A stretch of 41,045 bases of DNA from Chara braunii (GCA_003427395.1 BFEA01000323.1:542171-583215); one strand, 5' to 3'; positions 9,884 through 19,886 are shown, counted from the stretch's first letter. Program-made: numbers and translations. Notes: a model not told the origin generated them from the sequence alone.

Positions 9884-10945
9884 CTAAGTAGCTGTGTCCA
9901 TAATTCCTCCTTTCTGAAGGGAGAACTTATTTAAAAGTCTGAGCATAAGGGTAACTATATCTTCCTCTGACCAGAAATGACAGGCTTTAATCTTGAGGAT
10001 TTGTAGGTCTTTAATGGACTCTTCCCCTATCCATCTCAAGTTAACTGTGTCCGAGGCCAGGGGAAACTGTTCTCTTATACGCTTGGAGGTGTTGAGGTTG
10101 ATGGTGGGTTTACCCAGTTCATCCTCTGCGGGGTCTGGGAGGGGGATGAAGGAAGATTCTGCTCCAAATATAGTGATGTCTCCGTGTTGGGAGTCCCTGG
10201 GCTCTAAGAGACGTGCCTCCCACCGACCTTCCTTGATTCTTACTGGGAGGAAAATTGTCCCCGGTTTGGAGATGGTGAGCGGCATTAAATCCATCGACAG
10301 TCTCATCCTCAACTTTTGCCTCTTACTCGTGAAATCCCACAGGGAGAGGACTGGGTTGGAGAAAGGGATGCCACCTATTGGAAGAGGCTGAGCCTTCCTT
10401 GAAGGGAATTGAGTATCAATTGTTAGGTTTATCTCCTCTACGACAGGTACACCTCCTGTTCTGAGTCCCCCCATTTCTTCATTGACATGTGGTCCTTTTT
10501 CTTGTTGTGCGGACCTCTGAGGTGAGTCACTCAAATCCCACTCAATCATGGATTTTTTTTTTTTTGATGTTTTTTCCTTCTCCGAATTGTCATTTATTTG
10601 AAGGAATTTTTTTCCCCTTGTAATCGGGGAGATGATTTCCACCATGGGAGTCCTCTGTGAGTGACAGATGGTGCGGGGGTCTGCCCAAGTCGATGTCTGG
10701 TTCTGAGCCAGTAGAGTGGCAAGTATCTGGATCTGTGCCAGTGTAGTGGGTGTTGCCTGATCCGGGTTACTAGGTGAATTGAGAGCTGCCTCTTTGGCTG
10801 ATGGTGCACAAAAGGAAGACTGACATGAGTGTTGTTCATAAGGGATGATGGTCAAAGTTTGATTTGAGTCTGTGATCTCTTCTTCTGTTCTATGGTTATC
10901 ATCGTTCTCGAGAGGTAAAAGCTGACCATTCAGGCGAAACTGCAC
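9884..10945 (-). CDS. LINE-A ORF1 protein, 5'-truncated (353 codons open)
   Basis: The open minus-strand frame ends 143 bases before the ORF2 start, as expected for ORF1 of a LINE. The N-terminal half is hydrophilic, with a lysine-rich patch (TSKKKKS) and no recognised domain. The C-terminal part from about residue 205 (SKRQKLRMRL, LPVRIKEGRWEARL, ILKIKACHFWSEED) matches the ORF1 region of LINE-B at 27288-28043. ORF1 products of L1 elements usually bind the element's own RNA; that role is assumed from position and family. I see no zinc knuckle. The ATG at 10945 may not be the original start, because LINE-B's homologous region extends far upstream and LINE-A homology fades beyond about 10960. 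Confidence 0.75.
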   Translation of the reverse strand: MQFRLNGQLLPLENDDNHRTEEEITDSNQTLTIIPYEQHSCQSSFCAPSAKEAALNSPSNPDQATPTTLAQIQILATLLAQNQTSTWADPRTICHSQRTPMVEIISPITRGKKFLQINDNSEKEKTSKKKKSMIEWDLSDSPQRSAQQEKGPHVNEEMGGLRTGGVPVVEEINLTIDTQFPSRKAQPLPIGGIPFSNPVLSLWDFTSKRQKLRMRLSMDLMPLTISKPGTIFLPVRIKEGRWEARLLEPRDSQHGDITIFGAESSFIPLPDPAEDELGKPTINLNTSKRIREQFPLASDTVNLRWIGEESIKDLQILKIKACHFWSEEDIVTLMLRLLNKFSLQKGGIMDTAT

Positions 10946-10960
10946 TATGTCTAATTTTTT

Positions 10961-11173
10961 GGAAATCTTTCAAACATGTGACATCAAATGTCGAATTCAA
11001 AAAATAAGAGTCCAAACTTGTGCACACAAATATAGAGAACTTCGTCGGATTTAGAACTAGATCAAAGATGGATAAACGTAAAACATCAATTCCACTTTGA
11101 GAAAATCAATTTGTAACCCTTTGTAATTCAAAATTTAGTAATCATTCATTGGGATCAGAGCAAAACTCTGATT
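10961..11173. other. AT-rich intergenic sequence
   Basis: No gene or repeat recognised beyond general AT-richness. Confidence 0.4.
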
Positions 11174-11302
11174 TACGAATTTCATATTAGGAATCTTGCT
11201 TAGAAAATACGAATTTAAGATTAAGAATCTTGCTAAAAAAATACAAATTTCATATTAGGGATCTTGCTCAGAACAAAAAATATGAATTTCAGATTAGGCA
11301 TC
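11174..11302. repeat. AT-rich tandem repeat, four units of ~34-39 bp
   Basis: Units begin at about 11174, 11208, 11242 and 11281, with the pattern TA.GAATTT.A.ATTAGGAATC followed by TTGCT and A-rich sequence. Confidence 0.7.
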
Positions 11303-12152
11303 AATTACATCCAAGAAACACCTAAGATCCCATGAATGAGATTTTACAAATCACAATTATAAAAGCGAAATCATTAAAAAACAACCTTTGAAAAAATATC
11401 CGAAAAAAATTCAAAAAACAGCCACAACTCTGGAAAAATCAAGGAAAAATCCATGATGAATCAGGAAACAGACAGTGATACCCAAAGGACACAACCCCAG
11501 TCACAGACTCTAGCTCTAAATCAAAATAGAGACGCGGCAGCTACCTCATGCGATGCCTCTCGTGATATCCGTATCACAAAATCCCGCGACGTCAACAACT
11601 TGAAAATGAAACCGCCACCTACCACCTCTTTCGTGATAGACAGACCGAGCAAAAGAACCTCCTCCTCCACTTTACGTTAATCACGTTGCCCCATTGTCAC
11701 TAAAACACCGCAAAGACCTTTGACGTTCAAACTCACCCCCTCCGTCTTCGTAGGAGGAAAGCAAACTCCTCCCTCCCCCCGCTAGCCATGACAGCCTCGC
11801 CAACATGCAAAGCCCTTTCACTAGCAAACGAAACACTAAACAGGCACCATCCTGCCAAGCAGGAGATGCTATGGTCAGAACTCGTCGAACCCGCCGACGA
11901 GTGCTATAGGGGGTTCAAACCACAAAAAAAACGTTATAAAGCAACCTCCGGGGCAAAAACTCAGGGGGAGGAAGGGGATGTGTCCATCCTGGTTGCTGCG
12001 CGCCTCCTCAACGTTCGTATCACCAGCACCATCTCCGCAGTTCGGCCTCCAGGGATCATCTGCCATGCCCACCCGAACGGCACCTCCGAACGCCAACAAA
12101 GACGAGCCGGTGGCGCGACGCTCCCGGTCGCGCCGCACCGCCACTATGCTAA
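11303..12152. other. Intergenic, no supported gene
   Basis: Two modest plus-strand frames exist (11453-11680 and 11788-12267) but neither shows a domain, and the second runs into a poly(T) tract and the core repeat. I treat the stretch as non-coding. Confidence 0.4.
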
Positions 12153-12300
12153 TCTTTTTTTTTTTTTTTTTTTTTTTTGGAAAAAAGGCTCCAATCTATT
12201 CGTGGGGAGCAGCACGTGCTGGGAACCGGGCCCAGCGTCCCATATGAAAATTTACATAGAAGTTTGAAAGCTTGAGATACCGGGGCCATTGGCTAAGAAA
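12153..12300 (-). mobile_element. Core-repeat retroposon, copy 5
   Basis: A T run (about 12155-12178) is followed by GGCTCCAATCTATTCGTGGG, GAGCAGCACGTGCTGGGAAC, CGGGCCCAGCGTCCC, then GAGATACCGGGGCCATT. This is one of the cleanest copies and contains the 12-base palindrome CAGCACGTGCTG. It fits a SINE inserted on the minus strand, with the T run as its A tail. Confidence 0.8.
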
Positions 12301-12402
12301 AATTGAAGCTACTTAGCAAAGTACAAGGACAAATTTCAGAATGAGGCAAAGTTCAGAAAACGACTCAGAAATTCCCCATCAATCCCCTTTACCTCACTTT
12401 GG

Positions 12403-12510
12403 CAAGACTTACTGCAGCGGAGCCACCATCTCCGCTGCTGTTGTACCCTATTTCCATCCTATGAGCCAGCCCCCTCACTAGTAGGACACTTGATATCCAA
12501 CCATCTACTT
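12403..12510. repeat. Dispersed C-rich repeat, second copy
   Basis: Matches 3063-3175 (GGCAAGACTTACTGC, CACCATCTCC, TGTACCCTATTTCC, then AGCCCC and ATCCAACCATCT). At both sites it lies downstream of a core-repeat retroposon, so the two may be parts of one longer element. Confidence 0.65.
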
Positions 12511-12647
12511 CTCCCGCTCACCCCTTTTCGGAGAAAAAAATAAAAAGAAACCAGGGGATTAACTGAGCAGGGACGCCCTTTGATAAAAGGTCAAATTTGG
12601 AAAATATGGAAACATGCAACCCCTAGAACATTCAACCGAAAAGATTC

Positions 12648-13640
12648 TGCCTCCATCATCGAAAGAAAAAACCTCAAGTTGTTCCAGGTGGAGTTAGTAG
12701 CAAGTAGCCGGTACCCACCAAGATACTTGGGGCCAATCGCATCCACCCGAACTCCCTCCATCCCAGTCTCATCCCGTCCTTCCTAACTCCGTCCTCGTAA
12801 AGAATTTCAGAGGACCGCTTCTCAACAGGGGGTGAGCACCATCATCACCCCGAAGTTCCTTGCCCCCACAAAAACTCCAGTCTCCGTCCTCAAAGGGGTG
12901 AAATAGCGCTACCCAACTTCAATTGCGCCAGAGCTCGCCCTCATCAGCCGGTACCCATCGGACAGCCTAAACTACCCAACACCAATCGCATTCGATAAGA
13001 GCTCCCCCTAGCCGGTACCCGTCAAGCAGCCCTATTCCATCCCCCTCTCCGTCCTTGCAAAGAATCATTCCGTGCCCCTTCCCCCTACTTCAAAACAAAT
13101 CCCCTGAAACCCTACAAGATACTTCCCTTGACTACCATGTTAAGACCCTAACGAGACTCTGACGAGAATAACAATTCAGCAACCCCAGAAACAGACAACA
13201 TGAACCATCCTGCCTCCATCATCGAAAGGAAGAACCTCATTTGTCCTCCCAGACTCCGTCCTCATAAAGAGTCCAGAGAACCTCATCTCAGCAAGGGGGG
13301 GGTACCATCATCACCCTGAAATTTCGTGCCCCCACAAGAATTCCAGTGTCCGTCCTTAAAGGGATGAAACAACACTACCCAACGCCAATCGCGCCAAGGC
13401 TCACCCTCATCAGCCGGTACCCATTGGACGGCCTAAACTACCCATCGCCAATCACATCTGATAAGAGCTCCCCCTAGCTGGTACCCGTTAGAAAGCCCTA
13501 TTCCATCCCCTCTCCGTCCTTGCGAAGAATCATTTGATGCCCTTTACCCCCTACTTCAAAACAAATCCCCCAAGACCCTACAAGATGCTCCACTTGACCA
13601 TCCCATGGGGCCCCCGTTCAAAATTCTGGCGAAACTCTGA
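12648..13640. repeat. Tandem duplication, two C-rich units (~465-bp offset)
   Basis: Unit 1 (12648 to about 13175) and unit 2 (13209 to about 13640) share CTGCCTCCATCATCGAAAG, CCATCATCACCC, GCCGGTACCCAT.GGAC, GATAAGAGCTCCCCCTAGC, TACTTCAAAACAAATCCCC and ACCCTACAAGAT words. Unit 1 carries about 95 extra bases near 12680-12780. No protein is supported in any frame. Confidence 0.75.
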
Positions 13641-14434
13641 CAAAAAGACGTAGGTCAAATATTGAAGAACAAACTATCTCGCCACAAAAACCCTAGGAGA
13701 TCGACGAGATTTGGAACTTCGGAATCGCAACATTTTTCAACAAAAAACGGACTGGAATACTTTGGAATTTCTAATAGACATGTGTATTTAAGGAAAAAAC
13801 ATTCGGATTTAGGCTTAGATATCCAAAAGGATTTTCAAAACAGAATGCCAAACCACAGTTTGAGAAGCATTTAGCATAAGACTTATAGATTTCAGAATTA
13901 TGACTTTATTTAAAACGATGAGACAAAAGGTGGATTTCAAAACGTAGCTTGAGAATTGTCTAGCAAAAGGAATTAGCACGTTTTTGAGAAAAATTGTAAG
14001 AAGTGAATTCCAAAAACAGAATGAAATTTTTTCAAAGACAAAAAAAACATGCGACTCTTGAGATCACTGATCAGAATTAAGCAGCATCAACTACTTCGGA
14101 GTTGCTAATTGGGAAATCACAGAAAGAAGCAAACAATCGAACGACCCTAATTTCAAATCAAATCAAAATCAGATCAAAATCGAAAGACTATTAGTAATTA
14201 TTGAGTATGAGCAAGCCGAACCACCCATGGGCAGGACCATACCCTAATCTTCTCTCTCTGTATCGTTCCGAAATTATCCACCAAACACGCAGAGCTGTGT
14301 TTAAATCCTGCCAGTGGTGAGTTCCATGACTGAAACAACAATGTGAATCCAGTTGCCTTCCGTCTTCATCCGAATAGATGTGGGCTGAAAGTTGTGCCAC
14401 CTACAGCTATAATGACCGGGTGTTCTATTCGGGT
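13641..14434. other. Intergenic, AT-rich, no gene seen
   Basis: A-rich sequence with no domain-bearing frame and no clear repeat structure. Confidence 0.4.
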
Positions 14435-14826
14435 GAAGACGGTAGCTCAGTTGGTAAGGCACGCAAGTGGCATTCAGGCGGTCTTGGGTTCAATCCCCAT
14501 GTGGGTCTCATGTACATTCCTGGGCAAGCTTGGCACCCGCCAGTCCTGAAGATAGCCCGTTGGTCCCCCCAGGCGGCATTGATCAGAGACTGCCGACGCT
14601 TGTAGGGGGAGGGGACCGGACGGGAGGTACAGCGACTGGCCCGTCCAGGAAAGCTCGATCCTGATGCTACGGGCGGACCCTTTGCCGGCATCACCCAACT
14701 GCTGTAGCAGGTATCACACCCTGCCGGTGGGTGCAGGCCCGGCATGTTCCCTCATTGTAGGCTTGAACACTTGAACACGTGGCTGCTACACGGTTCCCCG
14801 TCATACTAAATGACAATAAAAAAAGG
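14435..14826 (+). mobile_element. tRNA-derived SINE, apparently full length
   Basis: The head at 14435-14506 resembles a tRNA: A-box GGTAGCTCAGTTGGTAAGGC (14441-14460) and B-box GGGTTCAATCCC (14486-14497), where RNA polymerase III factors would bind. An unrelated GC-rich body of about 300 bases follows, ending in AATAAAAAAA near 14815-14826. A tRNA-like promoter, a body and an A-rich end together define a tRNA-derived SINE. It encodes nothing and would need a LINE reverse transcriptase for movement. Confidence 0.8.
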
Positions 14827-15116
14827 CCTCAAAGGCCGTCCTGTCTGGATTCGACAGGTAATTCAAAATTGGTTGGGCTCAAAAGAATTTGCCTTCATAA
14901 AAAAAGAAAAAGAATTAGCCTTCAAAAAAGAAAAGAACAGCAACAACAATAAGGGCATAGAAGGTAGGACTTTTTAAACCAATCTCTGGACGGAATGGTG
15001 GTGAGATGCATTGAATAGCACTGAGGCAATATTGCGGTCAGGTACCTCCAAAAGTAGTCATGTGAACCTTCCCTTGGGTCACAGTAATCTATGTTCATTG
15101 AGGCTCACTACACTAG
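14827..15116. other. Intergenic, no gene seen
   Basis: A-rich spacer between two retroposons. Confidence 0.4.
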
Positions 15117-15275
15117 ATTTTTTTATTTTTTATTTTTTTTTCCAAAGAGAAACTGCCCGAGCGGGTGCTAGGGGTGCTGATAAGAGAAGGCACCACTATC
15201 ACTGTCGGGGGGCTCCATCTATTGGTGGGGAGCAGCACCTGCTGGAAATCGGGTCCAGCGTCCCTGTGTACACTG
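15117..15275 (-). mobile_element. Core-repeat retroposon, copy 6
   Basis: The T-rich tract at 15119-15141 is the putative A tail. It is followed by a GGGTGCTAGGGGTGCTGATA-like segment and the core TCTATTGGTGGGGAGCAGCA, CCTGCTGG, GGGTCCAGCGTCCCTGTGTA. The segment between tail and core matches the copy at 33805-33965 and is absent from the copy at 12153, so the family has at least two subtypes. Confidence 0.8.
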
Positions 15276-15461
15276 TTAACAATGTATGTGAACATGATAT
15301 GTCAGAATCCATTCAAGGGCCAGATGGTAAGCAGCCCAGCCTATTTTCCTAGGAGTTATCAAACATAGAAATATTGTTGTTGTTGTAACCATTACTGTCG
15401 ATTACTCTCTATCTGTTATCTATCTGTTAATTACATCATGCTTGTTGTGACTGTTGTGTCC

Positions 15462-15570
15462 GTTCTCATCTGTTGAGATCTGTTGTGATCAGTTGTGATC
15501 AGTTGTGACCTGTTGTCATTTGTTTGTTATGATCTGTTGTGATCTTATGTGATCAGTTATGATAAGTCCT
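15462..15570. repeat. Degenerate ~10-bp tandem repeat
   Basis: About ten imperfect repeats of a unit like TGTTGTGATC or AGTTGTGATC, so TGATC occurs at a near-helical period of 10 bases. Confidence 0.7.
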
Positions 15571-15839
15571 TAAAACCTGGTGTTCTTCTTGCGTCATATT
15601 ACCCGGGCTGTATTCTGTGGTCATGTGCAGTACTGTACCAGTGTGATGTGTATTGTGTTACTACACTAGATATATTTGGACCTGTGATAGAGTTGGAGAC
15701 ATTGAATTTCAAAATGTTTGATAAGCGTGAAGTTGCAAACGTATATGGTCTGTTTGCCTGTCCAGATACTTGTAGATTGCTGAGTAGTAGAGCAAGGCCC
15801 AAGATTGGTGGCTGAGTAACCCGTGCAAGTGGGGCCTTG

Positions 15840-15905
15840 CCCCTGTTTTTTTTTTTTTTTTTTTTTGTGATGTGATGGCTCCAATCTATTCGTCGGGTGG
15901 GGGCT
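15840..15905 (-). mobile_element. Core-repeat retroposon remnant, copy 7
   Basis: A T run at about 15846-15867 followed by GGCTCCAATCTATTCGTCGG, after which homology is lost. A truncated copy. Confidence 0.6.
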
Positions 15906-16099
15906 TGCCCCTGAAGTACCCGGGTATGATCACTTAGATTATTATACCCCCTCTCAGCTCAAGCTGAAGCTGGGTAATGGCCCCCATTAGATGATGATTT
16001 CCGGCCTCATGGTTCTTCATTTTGAAATATAAAGATATGTTTTCTCCAACAACAACCAAAAAAAAAAAGATGAGAAGTCCCAATCTTGACCTATTCTTC

Positions 16100-16132
<33 letters not shown>

Positions 16133-17026
16133 TACCTATTCCCAGAGTCTAGGCCCCACATTAACACGTGGAGGCTAAATGACAGACAAGTGGATGAAGA
16201 AGAGGCAAGAAGGGAGGAGAAACCCTCCCCATAGGGTCCACCGACAACCCCATATTCACACTCAGACTTATCGGAAAATTGCGGCCAGATTCCCCTGGGT
16301 GAAATTTAAGTGAAAATATTCCTTAGCGCAAGGGGGCCTCCCCTGAAACAATCATCATGAATGTACACACCATCTGCCTTCTCCATTAAAAGAAAAACAA
16401 AAAAAAGGTGAAGGTATGTCCCTCTCCTGCTATACCCATGATGTGCTGGTAGGGCAGTTTCAGTGGGCAGAAAAAATAATAATAAGTGCGCATTCGAGTT
16501 GTTTGTGAGGGGCCCACCTCATCTGTGCAATGCCTGCCCACTCCAAACCTTGTGGCAGTTTTCTTCTTTTGTTTTTCCGTTTTGTGTCCTTTTTCTTGTG
16601 GGCCTTGTGGCAGTTTCTTTGGTTTGGCAGTTTCATAACAACCTGCCAGCACACCCCCCCCCCCTCCCCCTCCCTCCCGGCTCTTCCCATTCTTTGTTCT
16701 TGTTGGCAGTTTTTTAACCCCCAAACAATCAGAGATAAGAGAGAGGAGACAATAGAGAAGGTGGGTATGGTGTAGTCACAGTAAGACTCGGGGTCCAGCG
16801 AGACACTTTTTCCACAGGTCTGTAGACACATGCACAGCAATATTTTCTGGGTTCTTGGGTCGCAGAACAAAATGCTGGTGCGTCAGCCATCGAAAAGAAA
16901 AGCATGCCCCTGCGGGTTCGTTTTTCTTTTGGTATGCAGCATGAGAAGTCGGGCCAAAGAAAGGTGTAATGAAGGGATAGAAAGGCTAGTACAGGGGGTA
17001 CGAGAGGGCAAAGGGGAGGGGTTTGT
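15906..17026. other. Intergenic; A runs near 16061 and 16100-16128, C tract near 16655
   Basis: No domain-bearing frame. The overlapping open frames near 16386-17196 lie over homopolymers and low-complexity sequence, and the longest minus-strand one runs antisense into the retroposon at 17027. Confidence 0.4.
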
Positions 17027-17190
17027 AGTACAGTGACAAGAGCGTCAGTCAATGGAGTCCTGTACTCAGGATCCTGCCGTCCTGCGGTCCAAATTTGGAA
17101 CTGCGAGCATGTACTGAGGGACTCAGGGCCCGATTCCCAGCACGTGATGCTTCCCACAAATAAGATTGGACCCATCAAAGAAGGTGAGGC
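17027..17190 (+). mobile_element. Core-repeat retroposon, plus orientation, copy 8
   Basis: The core is present in the opposite orientation to most copies: GGGCCCGATTCCCAGCACGT, then GATGCTTCCCACAAATA.GATTGGA (about 17126-17170). About 100 bases upstream, GTAGTACAGTGACAAGAGCG could be a degraded A-box. If so, this copy retains the pol III-type head missing from the others. Confidence 0.55.
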
Positions 17191-17289
17191 CTTCATTGGG
17201 CATGGGCTCGTATCTCCGCAACGATGAAGGCCTGACCCACAGGATGTTTGGGGGGGGGGGGGGAACGACTTGACAAATATAGAACCTGC

Positions 17290-17628
17290 CTTCCAGGTTC
17301 ATCATGGCCATGGGACTGGAGGGCGACGCTACTGGGACACTACCCCCAGTTTAGAGGAAACACCTTTGAGCAGAACATGTATTGCCTGGGTAGGCGTTCC
17401 GTCCTGTGGGTAATATGGGGGAGAAGATGCATTCTGGAATTGGAGGGGGCCAGGGTGGAAGATGGGGAAGTCACAGAACAACTACGGCTTCTGTTTCAGC
17501 ATGAGATTACGACTCAATGGCCGGCTGTTAAGGACAAATTGAACCAGGCAAGCACCAGGGTGGACATTGACAAAATCATCTCCCGTTTTGCGAAGACTGG
17601 CTGGGAGGGAAACGGGGGGCCTGGGTAG
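17290..17628 (+). pseudogene. LINE ORF2 C-terminal fragment (plus strand)
   Basis: The open frame contains WPWDWRATLLGHYP and VLWVIWGRRCILELEGAR, followed by a basic/acidic helix-rich tail. These align in order with the region after the zf-RVT motif in LINE-C (LPWDLKTILLGELP, MVAWRMRCAHQF) and with the LINE-A end (RVWAIWQRRCTNEWEGAR). It is therefore the last ~110 codons of a LINE ORF2. The zinc-binding motif and everything upstream are absent, so it is a severely truncated or rearranged copy. The upstream border near 17250-17290 is a G homopolymer. Confidence 0.7.
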
Positions 17629-17846
17629 AAAAAGTGACTTCGACAGGAGACAGGCGTGATCAGCGACAGGCCCTGCGACAAGAACATCAGCCGGAGCATC
17701 TAGATTTGGAAAGGGATTATTTGCTGCATTTCCATATATGGACAAAGGTGGACCCCAGGGAGCCGTTACGACCTGCCCAGGAATTCAATGACCCCTTTCC
17801 CCTCCATCCACTGTCCCTAGAGGAAAGCCCATGGGACGGTCTCTGA

Positions 17847-18092
17847 TCATCTAAGTACTACCGGAGTCATCCTGTGACGAACTACTTTCCGTAAACGCGC
17901 GACTTTCTGCGCGACTGTATTTCGGGGGTTAATCGGGAGGGGTCCTCCCAATTGCATGGATGCCCCCATCTTTTGGAAAGAGGTTGGTCCCACAGCGTTT
18001 GGTAACTGATCACGCCTTAGCGAGCGCGGAAATAATTGTTGCCATAGCTTCTTTCTTGTTCTGTTGTGGAGAGGGGAGTTTTCAACGCGATC
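17847..18092. other. Intergenic, CG-rich patch
   Basis: Contains GCGCG words (about 17895-17912) like those in the neighbouring inverted arms, but no gene. Confidence 0.35.
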
Positions 18093-19107
18093 ACCGCGCG
18101 GCTGTGTTACCTCGTGCTGATTGAGCGCGGGGTCGGAGCTCAAATTTTTGAGCACCGCTCAATCCCGCGCTCAAAAGCGCTCGAGCGCAGTTTGAGCGGG
18201 CGCGGGAATAATTTTTGCCCTGAGAAAGAATAAGCGAAAAAAAAAAAAACACTATAGGGTTGTACATTTTTTTGCGATCTACAACCCTATGATTCTTAGT
18301 TTATTTTTTGAAGATTTGCTTTATTTTAAAAAAATCAAAACATACAAGAAAGAAAAAAACAAAAAAAACATAATGAAATGGGTGGGTTTTTCTTTTTCTT
18401 CGCAGGGATTTTTTTGCAGGCAAACAATAACCAAAAAATAAAATATAAAATAGAGGCTCGTAGATCTTTTGGAGACCTAGGACCCCATGTTTTTCATTTT
18501 TTTTTTAAAGCTCATACATATGTTTAAAAAAAAAACAACAACATAAAACCGAGGAAAAAAAACACAGACCCCCCTGACCCCCACACACACAGGCACACGC
18601 ACACACACACACACACGCACACACGCACACACACACACACATATATATATATCGTCACAAACAGAACTGCCCGGTAAACCGTAGGCAGGGAGAGAGAAGA
18701 GGACAACAAACGAGGGGCTATATATATATATAATATATATATATATAGAGAGAGAGAGAGACAGAGAGAGACCGAGAGAGAGACACAGAGAGAAAGAGAG
18801 AGCCACCACCTCCCCCACCCAGGTCCCAAACCCCCCCCCCCCCCTCAGCCACCAAACCCCCAAAACAGCCCTTGGACCCCCTCCACCGCCCATCCCCCCA
18901 AAAAAACAACCACCCCCCCCCAATTTATTTTTTTTTCGGTGCAAACACCCCCACGTGTTCGCCTCCACATCCGGGCCCCCGCCAGATGCGAGCGCTCATG
19001 TTTTGGTGTGCGCGCGCGCCCGAAAACTGATTGAGCGCTTTTGAGCGCGCACTGGGGGTCTTTAAGCGCGCGCTTAAGCACGCTCAAACGGTTTCATAGC
19101 CGCGCGG
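18093..19107. mobile_element. Possible non-autonomous element with inverted GCGCTC-rich arms
   Basis: The left arm (18093-18215) starts with CCGCGCGGCT and contains GCGCTCAAAAGCGC at 18167-18180. The right arm (about 18985-19107) holds the same words in reverse complement: GCGCTTTTGAGCGC at 19035-19048 and AGCCGCGCGG at 19098-19107. Both arms are packed with GAGCGC/GCGCTC. The 770-base interior is A/T homopolymers and microsatellites with no gene. Terminal inverted repeats with clustered subterminal motifs are typical of DNA transposons, but no target-site duplication was found, so the call is tentative. Confidence 0.5.
18585..18800. repeat. Compound (CA)n, (AT)n, (GA)n microsatellites
   Basis: CA-rich 18585-18640, TA runs at 18641-18651 and 18719-18746, then GA-rich to about 18800. 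The Ser-Leu-rich minus-strand frames over this region are artefacts. Confidence 0.95.
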
Positions 19108-19839
19108 GGAATCTTTTTGAATGTTCGTTTTGAATTTTGAGCCCACACAGGTTCTCGGAATTTCTTTTTGCAATTAGGATTTTAATTAGACTAGGAATTT
19201 GGGAGCGTCGTAATTTTTGGCTGCAACTACACGAGGCTCCCTACTTGTACGCGCATTGCTGCGTCCTGTTCTGCGCTCTGCCCCTGCCACACCTAAATTC
19301 TAATCGCAACTGTAATCTTTTTTTGCTCCTTCTTGGCAAGCGCAGGTGTAACTGTAGTCCTCTCCCTTCTTCATCTCTTCTTTTTCCACACGAAGCTCAA
19401 CATCTCTTCCCCAGCTACCTCATTGGCCTACGGATGCATCACTGGATCGATGCGTGGAGAGCGGCTACATCCCCCACGCCACAGCCCTGTCATGCACCCG
19501 TAGGCACTCCTTCCTCCTCCCTTTCCTCTTGCTTCAGCATAATCCGGAATTATGTCGCATAACTACGGAATGCTATAAAGCTGGCAAGTGCGACTAATTC
19601 TCTCTCTAATCTATACTTGGGAGGTAGCGACGTCGAGAGGATCGGCTAATGAGCGGAGATAGAAAGGTGATAGGGAGTTGGGCGATCCGATGAGCTGGTG
19701 CTGCGTAGGCAGGGTTGACGTGTGGCCGCAAAAGACTGTGACACACAGGCGAACTTGGCTTGCATACTCGGACTAAGCGGGATGACAACTTCGGGTTGTT
19801 GGTAGGTGCGAGGCGACGGATTGCCCCCATCGTGAGAAC

Positions 19840-19886
<47 letters not shown>

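Larger units (their letters stand above)
5020..10960 (-). mobile_element. LINE-A: L1-type non-LTR retrotransposon, decayed
   Basis: Reading on the minus strand from 10945 to about 5024, the segment contains in order an ORF1 protein, an apurinic-type endonuclease, a linker, a reverse transcriptase, a long post-RT region and a zf-RVT zinc-binding domain. That is the standard order for plant L1 elements. It is broken by several stop codons and frameshifts, and by a foldback/MITE cluster at about 5795-6178 inserted into the post-RT coding region. The 5' end is truncated compared with LINE-B in this window. No A tail or target-site duplication could be identified with confidence at the 3' end. Confidence 0.9.

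Noticed and set aside
14441-14506. Functional tRNA gene
   Set aside because: A and B boxes are present, but acceptor-stem pairing is poor and an unrelated body with A tail follows, as in a SINE.
18477-18968. 163-codon minus-strand frame rich in Val-Cys, Ser-Leu and Ile-Tyr
   Set aside because: Produced entirely by CA, GA and TA microsatellites and homopolymers.
19137-19562. 141-codon plus-strand frame
   Set aside because: No domain, biased composition, begins at the border of the inverted-arm element; no evidence of a promoter or homologue.
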